Shown here: piece by piece, positions 1-5,585 of the stretch
How positions within the stretch are numbered: position 1 is the stretch's first letter
Layout of the letters: each line of letters opens with the position of its first letter
Assembly: GCA_014377915.1 (NCBI GenBank)
Contig: JACMOT010000462.1
Coordinates: forward strand, 1 to 5,735
Direction of reading: 5' to 3'
DNA from: Tardiphaga sp.
GTDB taxonomy: Bacteria; Pseudomonadota; Alphaproteobacteria; Rhizobiales; Xanthobacteraceae
DNA length: 5,735 nucleotides
Notes under the pieces: generated by a model
Database searches by the model: none
Seen by the model: only the letters and a program-made list of their open reading frames with translations
What the model was told of the DNA's origin: nothing
Position numbers and translations under genes: made by a program

Positions 1-734
1 CCGAGGAAGCCGGCGCGGCGGGCGGCCTTGATGCCCTCCTCCATCGCTATGATGGCGTGGGGATATTCCGAGCGGACGTAGATGTAGCCCATGGTAGCGC
101 CGACCGCGATGCCGGCGATGGTCATGCCTTCAATCACAACGAAGGGGACGCCCCCGAACAGCATGCGGTCGGCGAAGGTGCCGCTGTCGCCCTCGTCGGC
201 ATTGCAGACGATGAACTTGCGATCCGCGGGCGTGTCCGCCACGGTCTTCCACTTGATGCCGGTCGGGAAGCCGGCGCCGCCGCGGCCGCGCAGGCCGGAG
301 GCGGTGACATCGGCGAGAATGCCGGCGGAGCCCAATGTCAGCGCGCGCTCGAGGCCCTTGTAGCCATCATGAGCGCGGTAATCCTCGACCGAGCGGGGAT
401 CGACCACGCCACAGCGCGCAAAGGTCAGGCGGGTCTGCCGCTTCAGCCAGGGAATCTCGTCGGCGACACCGAGCCGCAAAGCATGGGCGCTGTCGCCCTT
501 CATCGCGTCGAGCACCGAGGCGACGTCGTCCTCGGTCACCGGGCCGAAGGCGACGCGGCCTTCCGGCGCGGCGAACTCGACCATCGGCTCCAGCCAGTAC
601 AGGCCGCGCGACCCGGTTCGCACGATCTCGATTTCGAGCTGGCGCGCAGTCGCAGCGGCGGCAAAGGCCGCGGCGACTTCATCGGCGCCGACGGCGACCG
701 CTCCGGCATCGAGGGGAATGAAAATCTTGATCAT
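1..734 (-). CDS. fdsB: NAD-dependent formate dehydrogenase beta subunit (FdsB), 3' end outside window
   Basis: FdsB is the cytosolic diaphorase subunit of the molybdenum formate dehydrogenase. It takes electrons from the FdsA/FdsG iron-sulfur clusters and passes them through FMN to NAD+. Translating from ATG at 734-732 (MIKIFIPLDAG...) gives 244 codons before the window edge. Family members are about 500 residues, so roughly the N-terminal half is present and the C-terminal 4Fe-4S region is not visible. Residues 1 to about 100 form the N-terminal region typical of FdsB/HoxF-type proteins. The NuoF-like core begins near residue 115. The glycine-rich FMN/NADH motif GLRGRGGAGFPTGIKW lies at residues 147-162, and CNADEGDSGTFADR at 177-190. 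The DSGTF form, rather than EPGTF, points to FdsB instead of complex I NuoF. The start overlaps the fdsG stop as ATGA and has a GGAGG site 7 nt upstream. fdsA and accessory genes would be expected past the left edge. Confidence 0.93.
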   Translation of the reverse strand, partial: MIKIFIPLDAGAVAVGADEVAAAFAAAATARQLEIEIVRTGSRGLYWLEPMVEFAAPEGRVAFGPVTEDDVASVLDAMKGDSAHALRLGVADEIPWLKRQTRLTFARCGVVDPRSVEDYRAHDGYKGLERALTLGSAGILADVTASGLRGRGGAGFPTGIKWKTVADTPADRKFIVCNADEGDSGTFADRMLFGGVPFVVIEGMTIAGIAVGATMGYIYVRSEYPHAIIAMEEGIKAARRAGFL

Positions 735-1207
735 CGCTGTGCCTCCGCAACCAGCGCGTCGAGGCGCTTCTCATCGAGACGGCCAACCAGCCGGCCATCC
801 AGCATCGCCGACGGCGCGGTGGCGCACAGTCCGAGGCAATAGATCGGCTCCAGCGTCACCAGCTGGTCAGGTGTGGTCTTGCCGAGCTTGATCCCCAGCG
901 CGGCTTCCGCGCGCGCCGCCAGCGCATCGCCGCCGGCGGCCTGGCAGGCCTCGGCGCGGCACAATTTCAGCACATGCTTGCCGGCCGGCTCATGGCGGTA
1001 ATCATGGTAGAAGGTAAACACGCCATGAACTTCGGCACGCGACAGGTTGCGCGCCTCGGCGATCATCGGGATCGCCGGCTCCGGGACATAGCCGAAGGCC
1101 TCCTGCAGCGCATGCAGCACGACCAGCGTGCCACCCTCGACATCGGCAAGGCCGGCGATGATTTCCGCGCCGCGGACGGCGTCCCAGGGTTCATAGGCTG
1201 CGTGCAT
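731..1207 (-). CDS. fdsG: NAD-dependent formate dehydrogenase gamma subunit (FdsG), NuoE-like [2Fe-2S] protein
   Basis: FdsG is the small thioredoxin-fold ferredoxin subunit of the soluble NAD+-dependent formate dehydrogenase, homologous to complex I NuoE. It relays electrons next to the FMN subunit FdsB. From the chosen ATG the protein has 158 residues. A helical N-terminal part contains the family signature NLSRAEVHGVFTFYHDY (residues 54-70). The four [2Fe-2S] ligands follow as C83-x4-C88 (LCRAEAC) and C124-x3-C128 (YCLGLC), so the cluster site is intact. The start is ambiguous: ATG at 1228 would add seven residues (MRSIEYP), and TTG at 1270 would add 21. I prefer 1207 because the likely promoter places the transcript start near 1235, leaving no leader for 1228 and excluding 1270. 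No start has a strong Shine-Dalgarno; a GAGG lies 15 nt before 1207. It is the first gene of the operon and overlaps fdsB by 4 nt. Confidence 0.92.
   Translation of the reverse strand: MHAAYEPWDAVRGAEIIAGLADVEGGTLVVLHALQEAFGYVPEPAIPMIAEARNLSRAEVHGVFTFYHDYRHEPAGKHVLKLCRAEACQAAGGDALAARAEAALGIKLGKTTPDQLVTLEPIYCLGLCATAPSAMLDGRLVGRLDEKRLDALVAEAQR
742..746 (-). promoter_or_regulatory. Ribosome binding site of fdsB
   Basis: The minus strand reads GGAGG, a perfect Shine-Dalgarno core, 7 nt before the fdsB ATG. It lies inside the last codons of fdsG. Together with the ATGA stop/start overlap this fixes the fdsB start and suggests translational coupling of the two subunits. Confidence 0.8.
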
Positions 1208-1241
1208 CGGATACTCGATCGACCTCATGACAGGAGAACCG

Positions 1242-1270
1242 ATCAGAATTGGAATCGATCCAAAGATCAA
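1242..1270 (-). promoter_or_regulatory. Candidate sigma-70-type promoter of fdsGB
   Basis: On the minus strand, TTGATC (1270-1265) and TCTGAT (1247-1242) are separated by 17 nt, each matching the -35/-10 consensus at four of six positions. The implied transcript start is near 1235. This puts the LysR-type palindrome at 1289-1307 about 63 bp upstream of the start, where LysR-family recognition sites normally sit. The hexamers are individually weak, as expected for an activator-dependent promoter. The call rests mostly on this spacing agreement and is inference. Confidence 0.4.
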
Positions 1271-1288
1271 TAAAGCAGTCTCATGCTG

Positions 1289-1307
1289 CGATACGGAAAC
1301 CGTATCG
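1289..1307. promoter_or_regulatory. LysR-type operator palindrome (ATAC-N7-GTAT) upstream of fdsG
   Basis: CGATACGG-AAA-CCGTATCG is a perfect inverted repeat with 8-bp arms and a 3-bp centre. It contains ATAC-N7-GTAT, an instance of the LysR-family T-N11-A motif (T1292 and A1304). It sits between the adjacent LysR-family gene and the fdsG start, about 80 bp before the start codon. The likely ligand is the LysR protein encoded at 1533-2432. The palindrome is read directly; the assignment to that regulator is inference from adjacency. Confidence 0.7.
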
Positions 1308-1383
1308 AGCGAATGGTGAAAGCGATCGATTTGATGGGGTTAGCCGGGGTGCGGCGCAACAATTTCAACCGCCGGCACCGCGG

Positions 1384-1512
1384 CCGTCATGGCGAGCAGC
1401 GTTTGCGACGAGGCAATCCAGTCTTGCTTCGCTTGTGCCATTCTGGATTGCCGCGTCGCTTCCGCCTTCGCTCTTTGAGCTACGTCGGACAAGTCGCTGC
1501 TCGCAAGGACGG
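1384..1512. repeat. Composite palindromic intergenic repeat (REP/BIME-like)
   Basis: This 129-bp element is built from nested inverted repeats. The outer arms 1384-1400 and 1496-1512 are complementary at 15 of 17 positions, including a perfect 9-bp GCGAGCAGC/GCTGCTCGC. The inner arms 1405-1421 and 1443-1459 are complementary at 16 of 17 positions, including a perfect 10-bp GGCAATCCAG/CTGGATTGCC, around a 21-nt loop. Between the inner and outer right arms lies a third small hairpin (1461-1489; TCCG/CGGA ends and GCTC-TTT-GAGC tip). The whole could fold as a branched, cruciform-like structure. The GCGAG...GCAATCCAG arms resemble the abundant intergenic repeats I recall from Bradyrhizobium and Rhodopseudomonas genomes. 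The element begins 20 bp past the LysR stop and may also act as its transcription end. It has no coding content. Confidence 0.75.
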
Positions 1513-1532
1513 TGAACGGACGGCGCCGCCGC

Positions 1533-2432
1533 TCACACCTCCAGCGACGGCGCCACTTCGCGGGCGATCTGCACCAGGGTTGCCACCAGCGGCGTCATCG
1601 GGTCGCGCGCCGGCACTACCAGGCCGACGCCATAGGTGACCACGGGATCGACGATCGGGATCATCCGCACCGAATTGTTCGAGGTCAGGCCCAGCGTCTC
1701 CGCCAGCTTGGCGGGCATCACGCTGGCCCAGCGCCCGGTCTTGACGTGGGTGTAAAGCACGATGATCGAATTAGAGGTCAGCATCGGCATCGCCTCGGCG
1801 CCGACCGATTTCAGCGCGCGATCGATGATACGGCGATTCTGCATGTCGGGCGTCAGCAGGCACAGTGGCACCTGACCGACTTCCTTCCAGGTGACCTGAT
1901 CGCGGTCGCCGAACAGCCCCTCGGGCGAGGTCAGCAACCGGTAGCTCTCCTTGTAGAGCGGGATCGAGCGGACCTTTCCGAGCGGCTCGTTCTCGATATA
2001 GGTGAGGCCGGCATCGACTTCGAGGTTTTCAAGCAAGCCGAGTACGGCAGCGGACGTGCACGACACCACGCGAAAGCGGACGTCGGGGTGGCGGGCGCGG
2101 AACGGCGTGGTCAGCGCCGCCACCATACCGAGCACGGTCGGAATCGCGGCGATGCGGATCTCGCCGGACAGGCTGTCCTTGAGGCCGTTGATCTCCTGCT
2201 TCATGGCGCGGGTATCGCCGACGATGCGGCGCGCCCAGTCCAGCGCGCGCTCTCCCTCCGGCGTGAAGCCCTGGAAGCGCGATCCGCGCTGCACCAGCAT
2301 CACGCCCAGCATGTCCTCGAGCTGCTTCAGGCTGGTGGACATGGTGGGCTGGGTCACACCACAGGCTTCGGCGGCACGTCCGAAGTGCCGCTCCTTGGCG
2401 AGCGACAGCAGCAGTTCAAGTTTATCGATCAA
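1533..2432 (-). CDS. LysR-family transcriptional regulator, probable regulator of the formate dehydrogenase operon
   Basis: The protein is a LysR-type DNA-binding regulator of 299 residues, a typical family length. The N-terminal winged helix-turn-helix (about residues 4-60) is clear: HFGRAAEACGVTQPTMS at 16-32 followed by LKQLEDMLGV. A linker helix follows (about 60-88). The rest is a periplasmic-binding-like effector domain beginning near GEIRIAAIPTVL and ending close to the C-terminus. I chose the TTG at 2432 because the family usually begins a few residues before the helix-turn-helix and because GAGG lies 6 nt upstream. ATG at 2483 would add 17 residues, and 2606 would add 58 residues of poor Arg-rich sequence. 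The gene lies upstream of fdsG on the same strand, rather than divergent as described for fdsR in Cupriavidus. A palindromic T-N11-A operator lies between the two. Formate-dependent control is inferred from position; the effector cannot be read from the sequence. Confidence 0.9.
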   Translation of the reverse strand: MIDKLELLLSLAKERHFGRAAEACGVTQPTMSTSLKQLEDMLGVMLVQRGSRFQGFTPEGERALDWARRIVGDTRAMKQEINGLKDSLSGEIRIAAIPTVLGMVAALTTPFRARHPDVRFRVVSCTSAAVLGLLENLEVDAGLTYIENEPLGKVRSIPLYKESYRLLTSPEGLFGDRDQVTWKEVGQVPLCLLTPDMQNRRIIDRALKSVGAEAMPMLTSNSIIVLYTHVKTGRWASVMPAKLAETLGLTSNNSVRMIPIVDPVVTYGVGLVVPARDPMTPLVATLVQIAREVAPSLEV

Positions 2433-2725
2433 GACACGCCTCGCTTGGACCACATCGTCGTAACGGCGGCGCGACGCGATCATCGCGCGTATGGTGTTGG
2501 CCGCCCTGCGCGAGCATATGTCGCGGATGCGCGAAGCTGCAACCACGAGGGTGATCCGGGGGCACCAACGCCATGCCCGACCGCGGGCAAGATGAAAACG
2601 CTTCACCTACGAGTGAGCCGCGGCAAACGGCCACGGCTCGGGAGGTGGACAGGGAGCCGCGCAAAAGGCTCAGCTCACGCGCAGGACCGGTTCGCGCTCA
2701 CGACACGTCGCCGCGCGACAGACAA
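2433..2725. other. Intergenic region between the 68-residue gene and the LysR gene
   Basis: I see no convincing gene here; an 80-codon minus-strand frame overlapping the LysR start looks like chance. A weak promoter candidate for the LysR gene is TTGCAG (2542-2537) and TATGCT (2518-2513) with an 18-nt spacer on the minus strand, which would lie downstream of the longest possible start at 2606. A hairpin with 9-nt arms and one mismatch (GAGCCGCGG 2615-2623 with CCACGGCTC 2631-2639) could slow or end transcription from the small upstream gene. It lacks a T-run, so I do not call it an intrinsic terminator. Confidence 0.35.
2439..2442 (-). promoter_or_regulatory. Ribosome binding site supporting the TTG start of the LysR gene
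   Basis: GAGG on the minus strand sits 6 nt before TTG at 2432-2430. Neither alternative start (ATG 2483 or ATG 2606) has a comparable site, so this favours the rare start and the 299-residue protein. Confidence 0.5.
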
Positions 2726-2932
2726 TCAACCTAGGCGGCTGATCTGCTCTTCGGTGACAACGCGCTCGACGTTCTCGGTCTTGCTCTTGATGCGGTAGCG
2801 CGGACGGCCATCAGCTTCGATGGGCAGGCAGGAAGTGATGGTGTAGACGCTGCGTTCCTTGACCATCGAGCGACCCTGCGGTCCCTGCAACTGGTGATGG
2901 ACGTCGTCGTTGATTGCGTAGTTATGCGCCAT
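2726..2932 (-). CDS. Small conserved-looking hypothetical protein, 68 residues
   Basis: I do not recognise a named family. The protein is short, charged and has no signal peptide or membrane segment, so it is probably cytoplasmic. It begins MAHNYAINDDVHHQL and contains GPQGRS (18-23), a predicted beta strand around VYTITSCLP, and a basic stretch GRPRYRIKSK before ERVVTEEQISRL. Alternating short strands with a Gly-Arg-Pro turn suggest a small beta-rich fold, perhaps SH3-like; this is inference only. Similar 65-70-residue proteins in Bradyrhizobium relatives are my recollection, not a search result. The ATG at 2932 has GGAGAG 8 nt upstream and a plausible promoter ahead of it, so it is likely a single-gene transcript. 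Codon choice matches the surrounding genes, arguing against a chance frame. Confidence 0.78.
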   Translation of the reverse strand: MAHNYAINDDVHHQLQGPQGRSMVKERSVYTITSCLPIEADGRPRYRIKSKTENVERVVTEEQISRLG

Positions 2933-2940
2933 TATTCATA

Positions 2941-2946
2941 CTCTCC
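2941..2946 (-). promoter_or_regulatory. Ribosome binding site of the 68-residue gene
   Basis: GGAGAG on the minus strand is followed by 8 nt (TATGAATA) and the ATG. It is one of the better Shine-Dalgarno sites in the window and supports this small frame being a real gene. Confidence 0.65.
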
Positions 2947-2957
2947 ACGATGAGCGG

Positions 2958-2986
2958 CTTTTAGCCACAACCGTGCTGCAAAGCAA
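2958..2986 (-). promoter_or_regulatory. Candidate promoter of the 68-residue gene
   Basis: TTGCTT (2986-2981) and TAAAAG (2963-2958) on the minus strand are spaced by 17 nt, each matching consensus at four of six positions. The transcript would start near 2951, giving a leader of about 18 nt that just includes the ribosome binding site. The call is from motif and spacing alone. Confidence 0.3.
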
Positions 2987-3128
2987 GAAATCTGTAGCAA
3001 TTTCGGCCAGATAGCACGTCAGGCCTGATATGCAACGACTACCTGCCAGCGCTATCTATAGTACCGATGCCCGCTTTTCGCGTCGCCGCTGCCGGTCCCG
3101 AGGGCACTAATTCACGGCGAATCCAGTC

Positions 3129-3170
3129 AATTCGGCGATTTTCGCACTGACTCGGCTGCATCGCCGAATT
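3129..3170. repeat. Perfect 11-bp inverted repeat with 20-nt loop
   Basis: AATTCGGCGAT (3129-3139) is the exact reverse complement of ATCGCCGAATT (3160-3170). The loop contains TGACT (3148-3152), which can alternatively pair with AGTCA (3125-3129), so two exclusive folds are possible. No T-run follows on either side. It may be an operator, a structured leader or a degenerate repeat; the sequence does not decide. Confidence 0.5.
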
Positions 3171-3244
3171 TTACCAGCCCTGTTAGCCATAGCGACAGGA
3201 GCTGCGATCAGGACGGTTCAGCACCACGAATCGCTGCCCAAAAA

Positions 3245-3282
3245 CCGAAAAACCACCGGCAGGGCATTGCCGGTGGTTTCGG
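3245..3282 (-). terminator. Intrinsic terminator downstream of the glycosyltransferase gene
   Basis: A perfect 12-bp stem (3250-3261 with 3268-3279, core CCACCGGCA/TGCCGGTGG) closes a 6-nt loop, and CCG/CGG pairs at 3245-3247 and 3280-3282 can extend it. Reading on the minus strand, the stem runs into two T-runs (TTTTTCGGTTTTT), the classic intrinsic terminator layout for the upstream minus-strand gene. It lies 127 bp beyond the stop at 3406, but only 12 bp beyond the TAA that closes the in-frame extension at 3292-3294. Confidence 0.85.
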
Positions 3283-3291
3283 AGGTTTACA

Positions 3292-3405
3292 TTAGAGTTC
3301 GCGTGTCTCCTTGAAGACAGGGCCGTCAAAGGATTTGCCGGCTGCGCCATCGCACGATACATGAGTTTGATGGCTGATTACAATAGCTGATTTAGTCAGC
3401 TTAAA
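3292..3405 (-). other. In-frame open extension after the glycosyltransferase stop (possible remnant or readthrough segment)
   Basis: Directly after the TGA at 3408-3406 the same reading frame stays open for 37 sense codons to a TAA at 3294-3292. It has no ATG, GTG or TTG start. The second half reads VSCDGAAGKSFDGPVFKETREL and has G or C at the third position in 14 of 21 codons from TCG onward, against about 4 of 15 in the first half. That resembles a real protein C-terminus followed closely by a terminator. It could be the relic of a small gene, a rare stop-codon readthrough tail, or chance. I do not recognise the peptide. Confidence 0.25.
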
Positions 3406-5406
3406 TCAGATCGCCATGGACTCAGCCTGGCGCGGGATCGACAAATGCCCCGGCGCGAGGCCGGCGCGCTGCCGTTCAACCATGGCGTGAAATACCGCCT
3501 CTAGATGCCGGGTGAAGGCCCGGGTGTTAAACGCCGGCTTGGCCGAGCGATCAGCCAGTCGCCGCCGGAGCCTCCCCAGCCGCTCCGGATCGGTCGCCAG
3601 CGCGACCGCCTCGCGCTCATAGGCCGCGATGGTCGTCGTCACCAGTTCAGGCAGATCGAGATTGTACAGCAGGCTGGCGGCGACGCGGCCGGCGAAGGTT
3701 TCGCCCTGACAGGTCAGCAGCGGCAGGCCGGCCCACAGCGCGTCGCTGGCGGTGGTGTGGGCGTTGTAGGGCAGCGTGTCGAGAAACAGGTCGGCGCAGC
3801 GATGCCGCGCCAGATGCTCCGGCACCGGCAGTCGCGCCGCGAACACCAGGCGAACCGGATCGACGCCGCGCGCCGCGGCCTCGCGCCGCAGATTGGCCAC
3901 CGCCTCGGCGCTGTCTTCCAGCAGCCACAGCACGCTGCCCTCGACAGCCGCCAGGATCCGCATCCAGCTATCGAACATCTCGGGCGTGATCTTGTAGGCA
4001 TTGTTGAAGCAGCAGAACACAAAGCCCTGCTCCGGCAGCCCGCCTTGCGCGCGGCTCGGCGTGGCCGTGGCGATGACCTTGCGATCATCATTGGCCTGAT
4101 AGAAATCCGGCAACCAGGCCACTTTCTCCGAATAGAAGGCGCGACGCGACTCCGGCAGCACGTGGCGGTCGGCAATGATGTAATCCATGTAGCTGGCGCC
4201 CAGCGTGCCGGGGAAGCCGAGATAATTGACCTGCAACGGCGCCGCGCGGCGCGCGAACACGCCGGTGCGGTGTTCGCCGAAATAACCGTTGAGATTGACC
4301 AGCACGTCGATGCGGCGGGCGCGGATCGCGGCAATCGCGGCGGGGTCGCTAAGTCCGGCGATGTCAACGATGTCATGCACGGCGGCGCGAATACGCCGTC
4401 GCGTATCGCTGCCGTCATCAAAGCCGTTGTCGAAGGCGGTGATCTCGAATTGCGATGTGTCGTGCTGCTCCAGCACGCCGACCAGCAGCAGCGAGGTCGC
4501 CTGCTGGCGGAACTCGCCGGCGAGATAGCCGATCCGGATCTTGCCGGCGGCGATCGGCGCGGTGGCTACGGCCGGCGCGGCGATCGCCGGATAGCGCGCG
4601 GCGTTGTAGAGCACGGCGCAGCGCTGCAGGCTGCGTTCCGTGGTGGCGATGCCCTGCCAGCCGAACGGCTCGGCGGACAGACGACCGGCGGCCAGATCGT
4701 TCTCGATCGCGGCGATCAACGCGGCCGTGCCGTGCCAGTCGCAGGCCAGCATCTTCTGGTGCAGCAGACTGCCTTTCAGCAGCGGCAGATCGGGATTGAG
4801 CTGGATGGCGCGGCCGAAGGCCGGCACCGCCTCGGCGGGACGGCGCATCCGCGAGAGAATGAAGCCACGGCCGAACCAGGCTTCGGCGAGATCGGGCGCC
4901 AGCGCCAGCGCCGCATCGCAGGCGGCCAGCGCCTCGACATGGCGCCGAAGTTCGGCCAGCGACTTGGCCTTGTTGAACAGCGCGCCGGCATAGCGCGGAT
5001 TGAGCGCCAGCGCGCGGTCGAAATCGACTATCGCCGCGGCGTAGTCGCGCAACTCATTATGGACGGTGCCGCGATTGTTCCAGCTTTCGGCATGGCCGGG
5101 GTTGATCGTCAGCGCTTGGGAAAAGCGCCGCAGCGCCTCATCGGGCCGACCCAGCGCCTTCAGCACCAGCCCGTAATTATAGAAGGTCGCGTCGGATTTG
5201 GTGTCGAGCCGCAACGCCGCCTTGAGATGCGGTTCGGCCTCCGAATGTTGCTGGCGCGACAACAGGATGATGGCCAGCAGGTTCAGCGCGCCGATGTTTT
5301 TCGGATCCTTGCGCAGGATTTTCCGGAAGTCGCGCTCGGCGACATCGAGCCGGCCCTGCTGAAACGCGGCAAAGGCGCCCTGGAAGAGTTCTGCTGCGGA
5401 CGCCAT
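3406..5406 (-). CDS. TPR-containing O-GlcNAc-transferase-like (SPINDLY/GT41 family) glycosyltransferase
   Basis: The protein belongs to the family that moves a sugar from a nucleotide donor (UDP-GlcNAc or GDP-fucose in studied members) to Ser/Thr of proteins. It has 666 residues and no signal peptide, so it is probably cytoplasmic. Six tandem 34-residue TPRs span residues 4-207 and would bind protein substrates. The catalytic half starts at KIRIGYLAGEF (289-299). Recognisable blocks are VNLNGYFG (370-377), LGFPGTLGASYMDYIIAD (396-413), FVFCCFNNAYKITPEMF (462-478, K472 matching human OGT Lys842), LFLDTLPYNAHTTASDALWAG (540-560) and GETFAGRVAASLL (568-580). The catalytic-site His equivalent to human His498 is Gln302 here. 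I chose ATG at 5406; a TTG at 5505 would add 33 basic, low-complexity residues, and neither has a clear ribosome binding site. It is transcribed alone between terminators, downstream of a porin gene. Donor and target are unknown. Confidence 0.92.
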   Translation of the reverse strand: MASAAELFQGAFAAFQQGRLDVAERDFRKILRKDPKNIGALNLLAIILLSRQQHSEAEPHLKAALRLDTKSDATFYNYGLVLKALGRPDEALRRFSQALTINPGHAESWNNRGTVHNELRDYAAAIVDFDRALALNPRYAGALFNKAKSLAELRRHVEALAACDAALALAPDLAEAWFGRGFILSRMRRPAEAVPAFGRAIQLNPDLPLLKGSLLHQKMLACDWHGTAALIAAIENDLAAGRLSAEPFGWQGIATTERSLQRCAVLYNAARYPAIAAPAVATAPIAAGKIRIGYLAGEFRQQATSLLLVGVLEQHDTSQFEITAFDNGFDDGSDTRRRIRAAVHDIVDIAGLSDPAAIAAIRARRIDVLVNLNGYFGEHRTGVFARRAAPLQVNYLGFPGTLGASYMDYIIADRHVLPESRRAFYSEKVAWLPDFYQANDDRKVIATATPSRAQGGLPEQGFVFCCFNNAYKITPEMFDSWMRILAAVEGSVLWLLEDSAEAVANLRREAAARGVDPVRLVFAARLPVPEHLARHRCADLFLDTLPYNAHTTASDALWAGLPLLTCQGETFAGRVAASLLYNLDLPELVTTTIAAYEREAVALATDPERLGRLRRRLADRSAKPAFNTRAFTRHLEAVFHAMVERQRAGLAPGHLSIPRQAESMAI

Positions 5407-5461
5407 GGGACTGGATTTCGGCTTGCGAGGTTGCGGTTTGGAGGAGAGCCAAGGTGCCGCC

Positions 5462-5490
5462 GGTATAGCTGCCCGACCTCGCGACGTCGA
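5462..5490 (-). promoter_or_regulatory. Candidate promoter of the glycosyltransferase gene
   Basis: TCGACG (5490-5485) and TATACC (5467-5462) on the minus strand, 17 nt apart, each match the -35/-10 consensus at four of six positions. The transcript would begin near 5455, about 50 nt before ATG 5406 and inside the alternative TTG frame. This favours the shorter protein. Weak, motif-only evidence. Confidence 0.25.
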
Positions 5491-5520
5491 GAACCCCGCG
5501 GGCAACGCGTCCGCAAATGC

Positions 5521-5554
5521 AAAAACCCCCGGCAGTTGCCTGCCGGGGATTTTC
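5521..5554 (-). terminator. Intrinsic terminator of the porin gene
   Basis: A perfect 9-bp stem CCCCGGCAG/CTGCCGGGG (5527-5535 with 5540-5548) has a 4-nt loop. On the minus strand it is followed by GTTTTTG, 38 nt past the porin stop. The plus-strand side also carries a T-rich run (ATTTTCGTTT), so it could work in both directions. It separates the porin from the glycosyltransferase gene as distinct transcripts. Confidence 0.88.
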
Positions 5555-5585
5555 GTTTCAGAGACAGATCGTCAGACGATCAGGA

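Larger units (their letters stand above)
2933..3405. other. Gene-poor interval between the glycosyltransferase and the 68-residue gene
   Basis: No complete gene with a normal start is visible in this 473-bp stretch on either strand. Listed separately are the promoter and ribosome binding site near 2941-2986, an inverted repeat at 3129-3170, a terminator at 3245-3282 and a start-less open frame at 3292-3405. The part from about 2990 to 3240 is noticeably more AT-rich than the flanking genes. It could hold a regulatory leader or an unrecognised small RNA, but I see no specific fold or motif for one beyond the inverted repeat. Confidence 0.5.

Noticed and set aside
57..842. 261-codon plus-strand open frame opposite fdsB/fdsG
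   Set aside because: It lies opposite two genes with conserved cofactor-binding motifs, and its own translation has no family features.
1249..1515. 88-codon plus-strand frame between fdsG and the LysR gene
   Set aside because: It covers the operator and the palindromic repeat; repeat-derived sequence explains its openness, and the product looks random.
2422..2664. 80-codon minus-strand frame overlapping the LysR start, considered as a leader peptide
   Set aside because: It has no clear ribosome binding site, an irregular Arg/Ser/Pro-rich composition and no codon bias of a gene. The overlap with the LysR start is most likely chance.
1512..2798. 428-codon plus-strand open frame antisense to the LysR gene
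   Set aside because: It spans the LysR gene and an intergenic region and overlaps the end of the 68-residue gene. The sequence is His- and Arg-rich with no recognisable motif, as expected of a shadow frame.
2933..3405. tRNA, riboswitch or mobile-element end in the gene-poor interval
   Set aside because: I found no cloverleaf with a T-loop GTTCRA pattern, no recognisable riboswitch core and no terminal inverted repeats flanked by target duplications.
3387..3409. Hairpin at the glycosyltransferase stop (8-bp CTGATTTA/TAAATCAG stem) as a terminator
   Set aside because: The stem is AT-rich, overlaps the stop codon, has a competing alternative pairing and no T-run. The strong hairpin at 3245-3282 is the better terminator.
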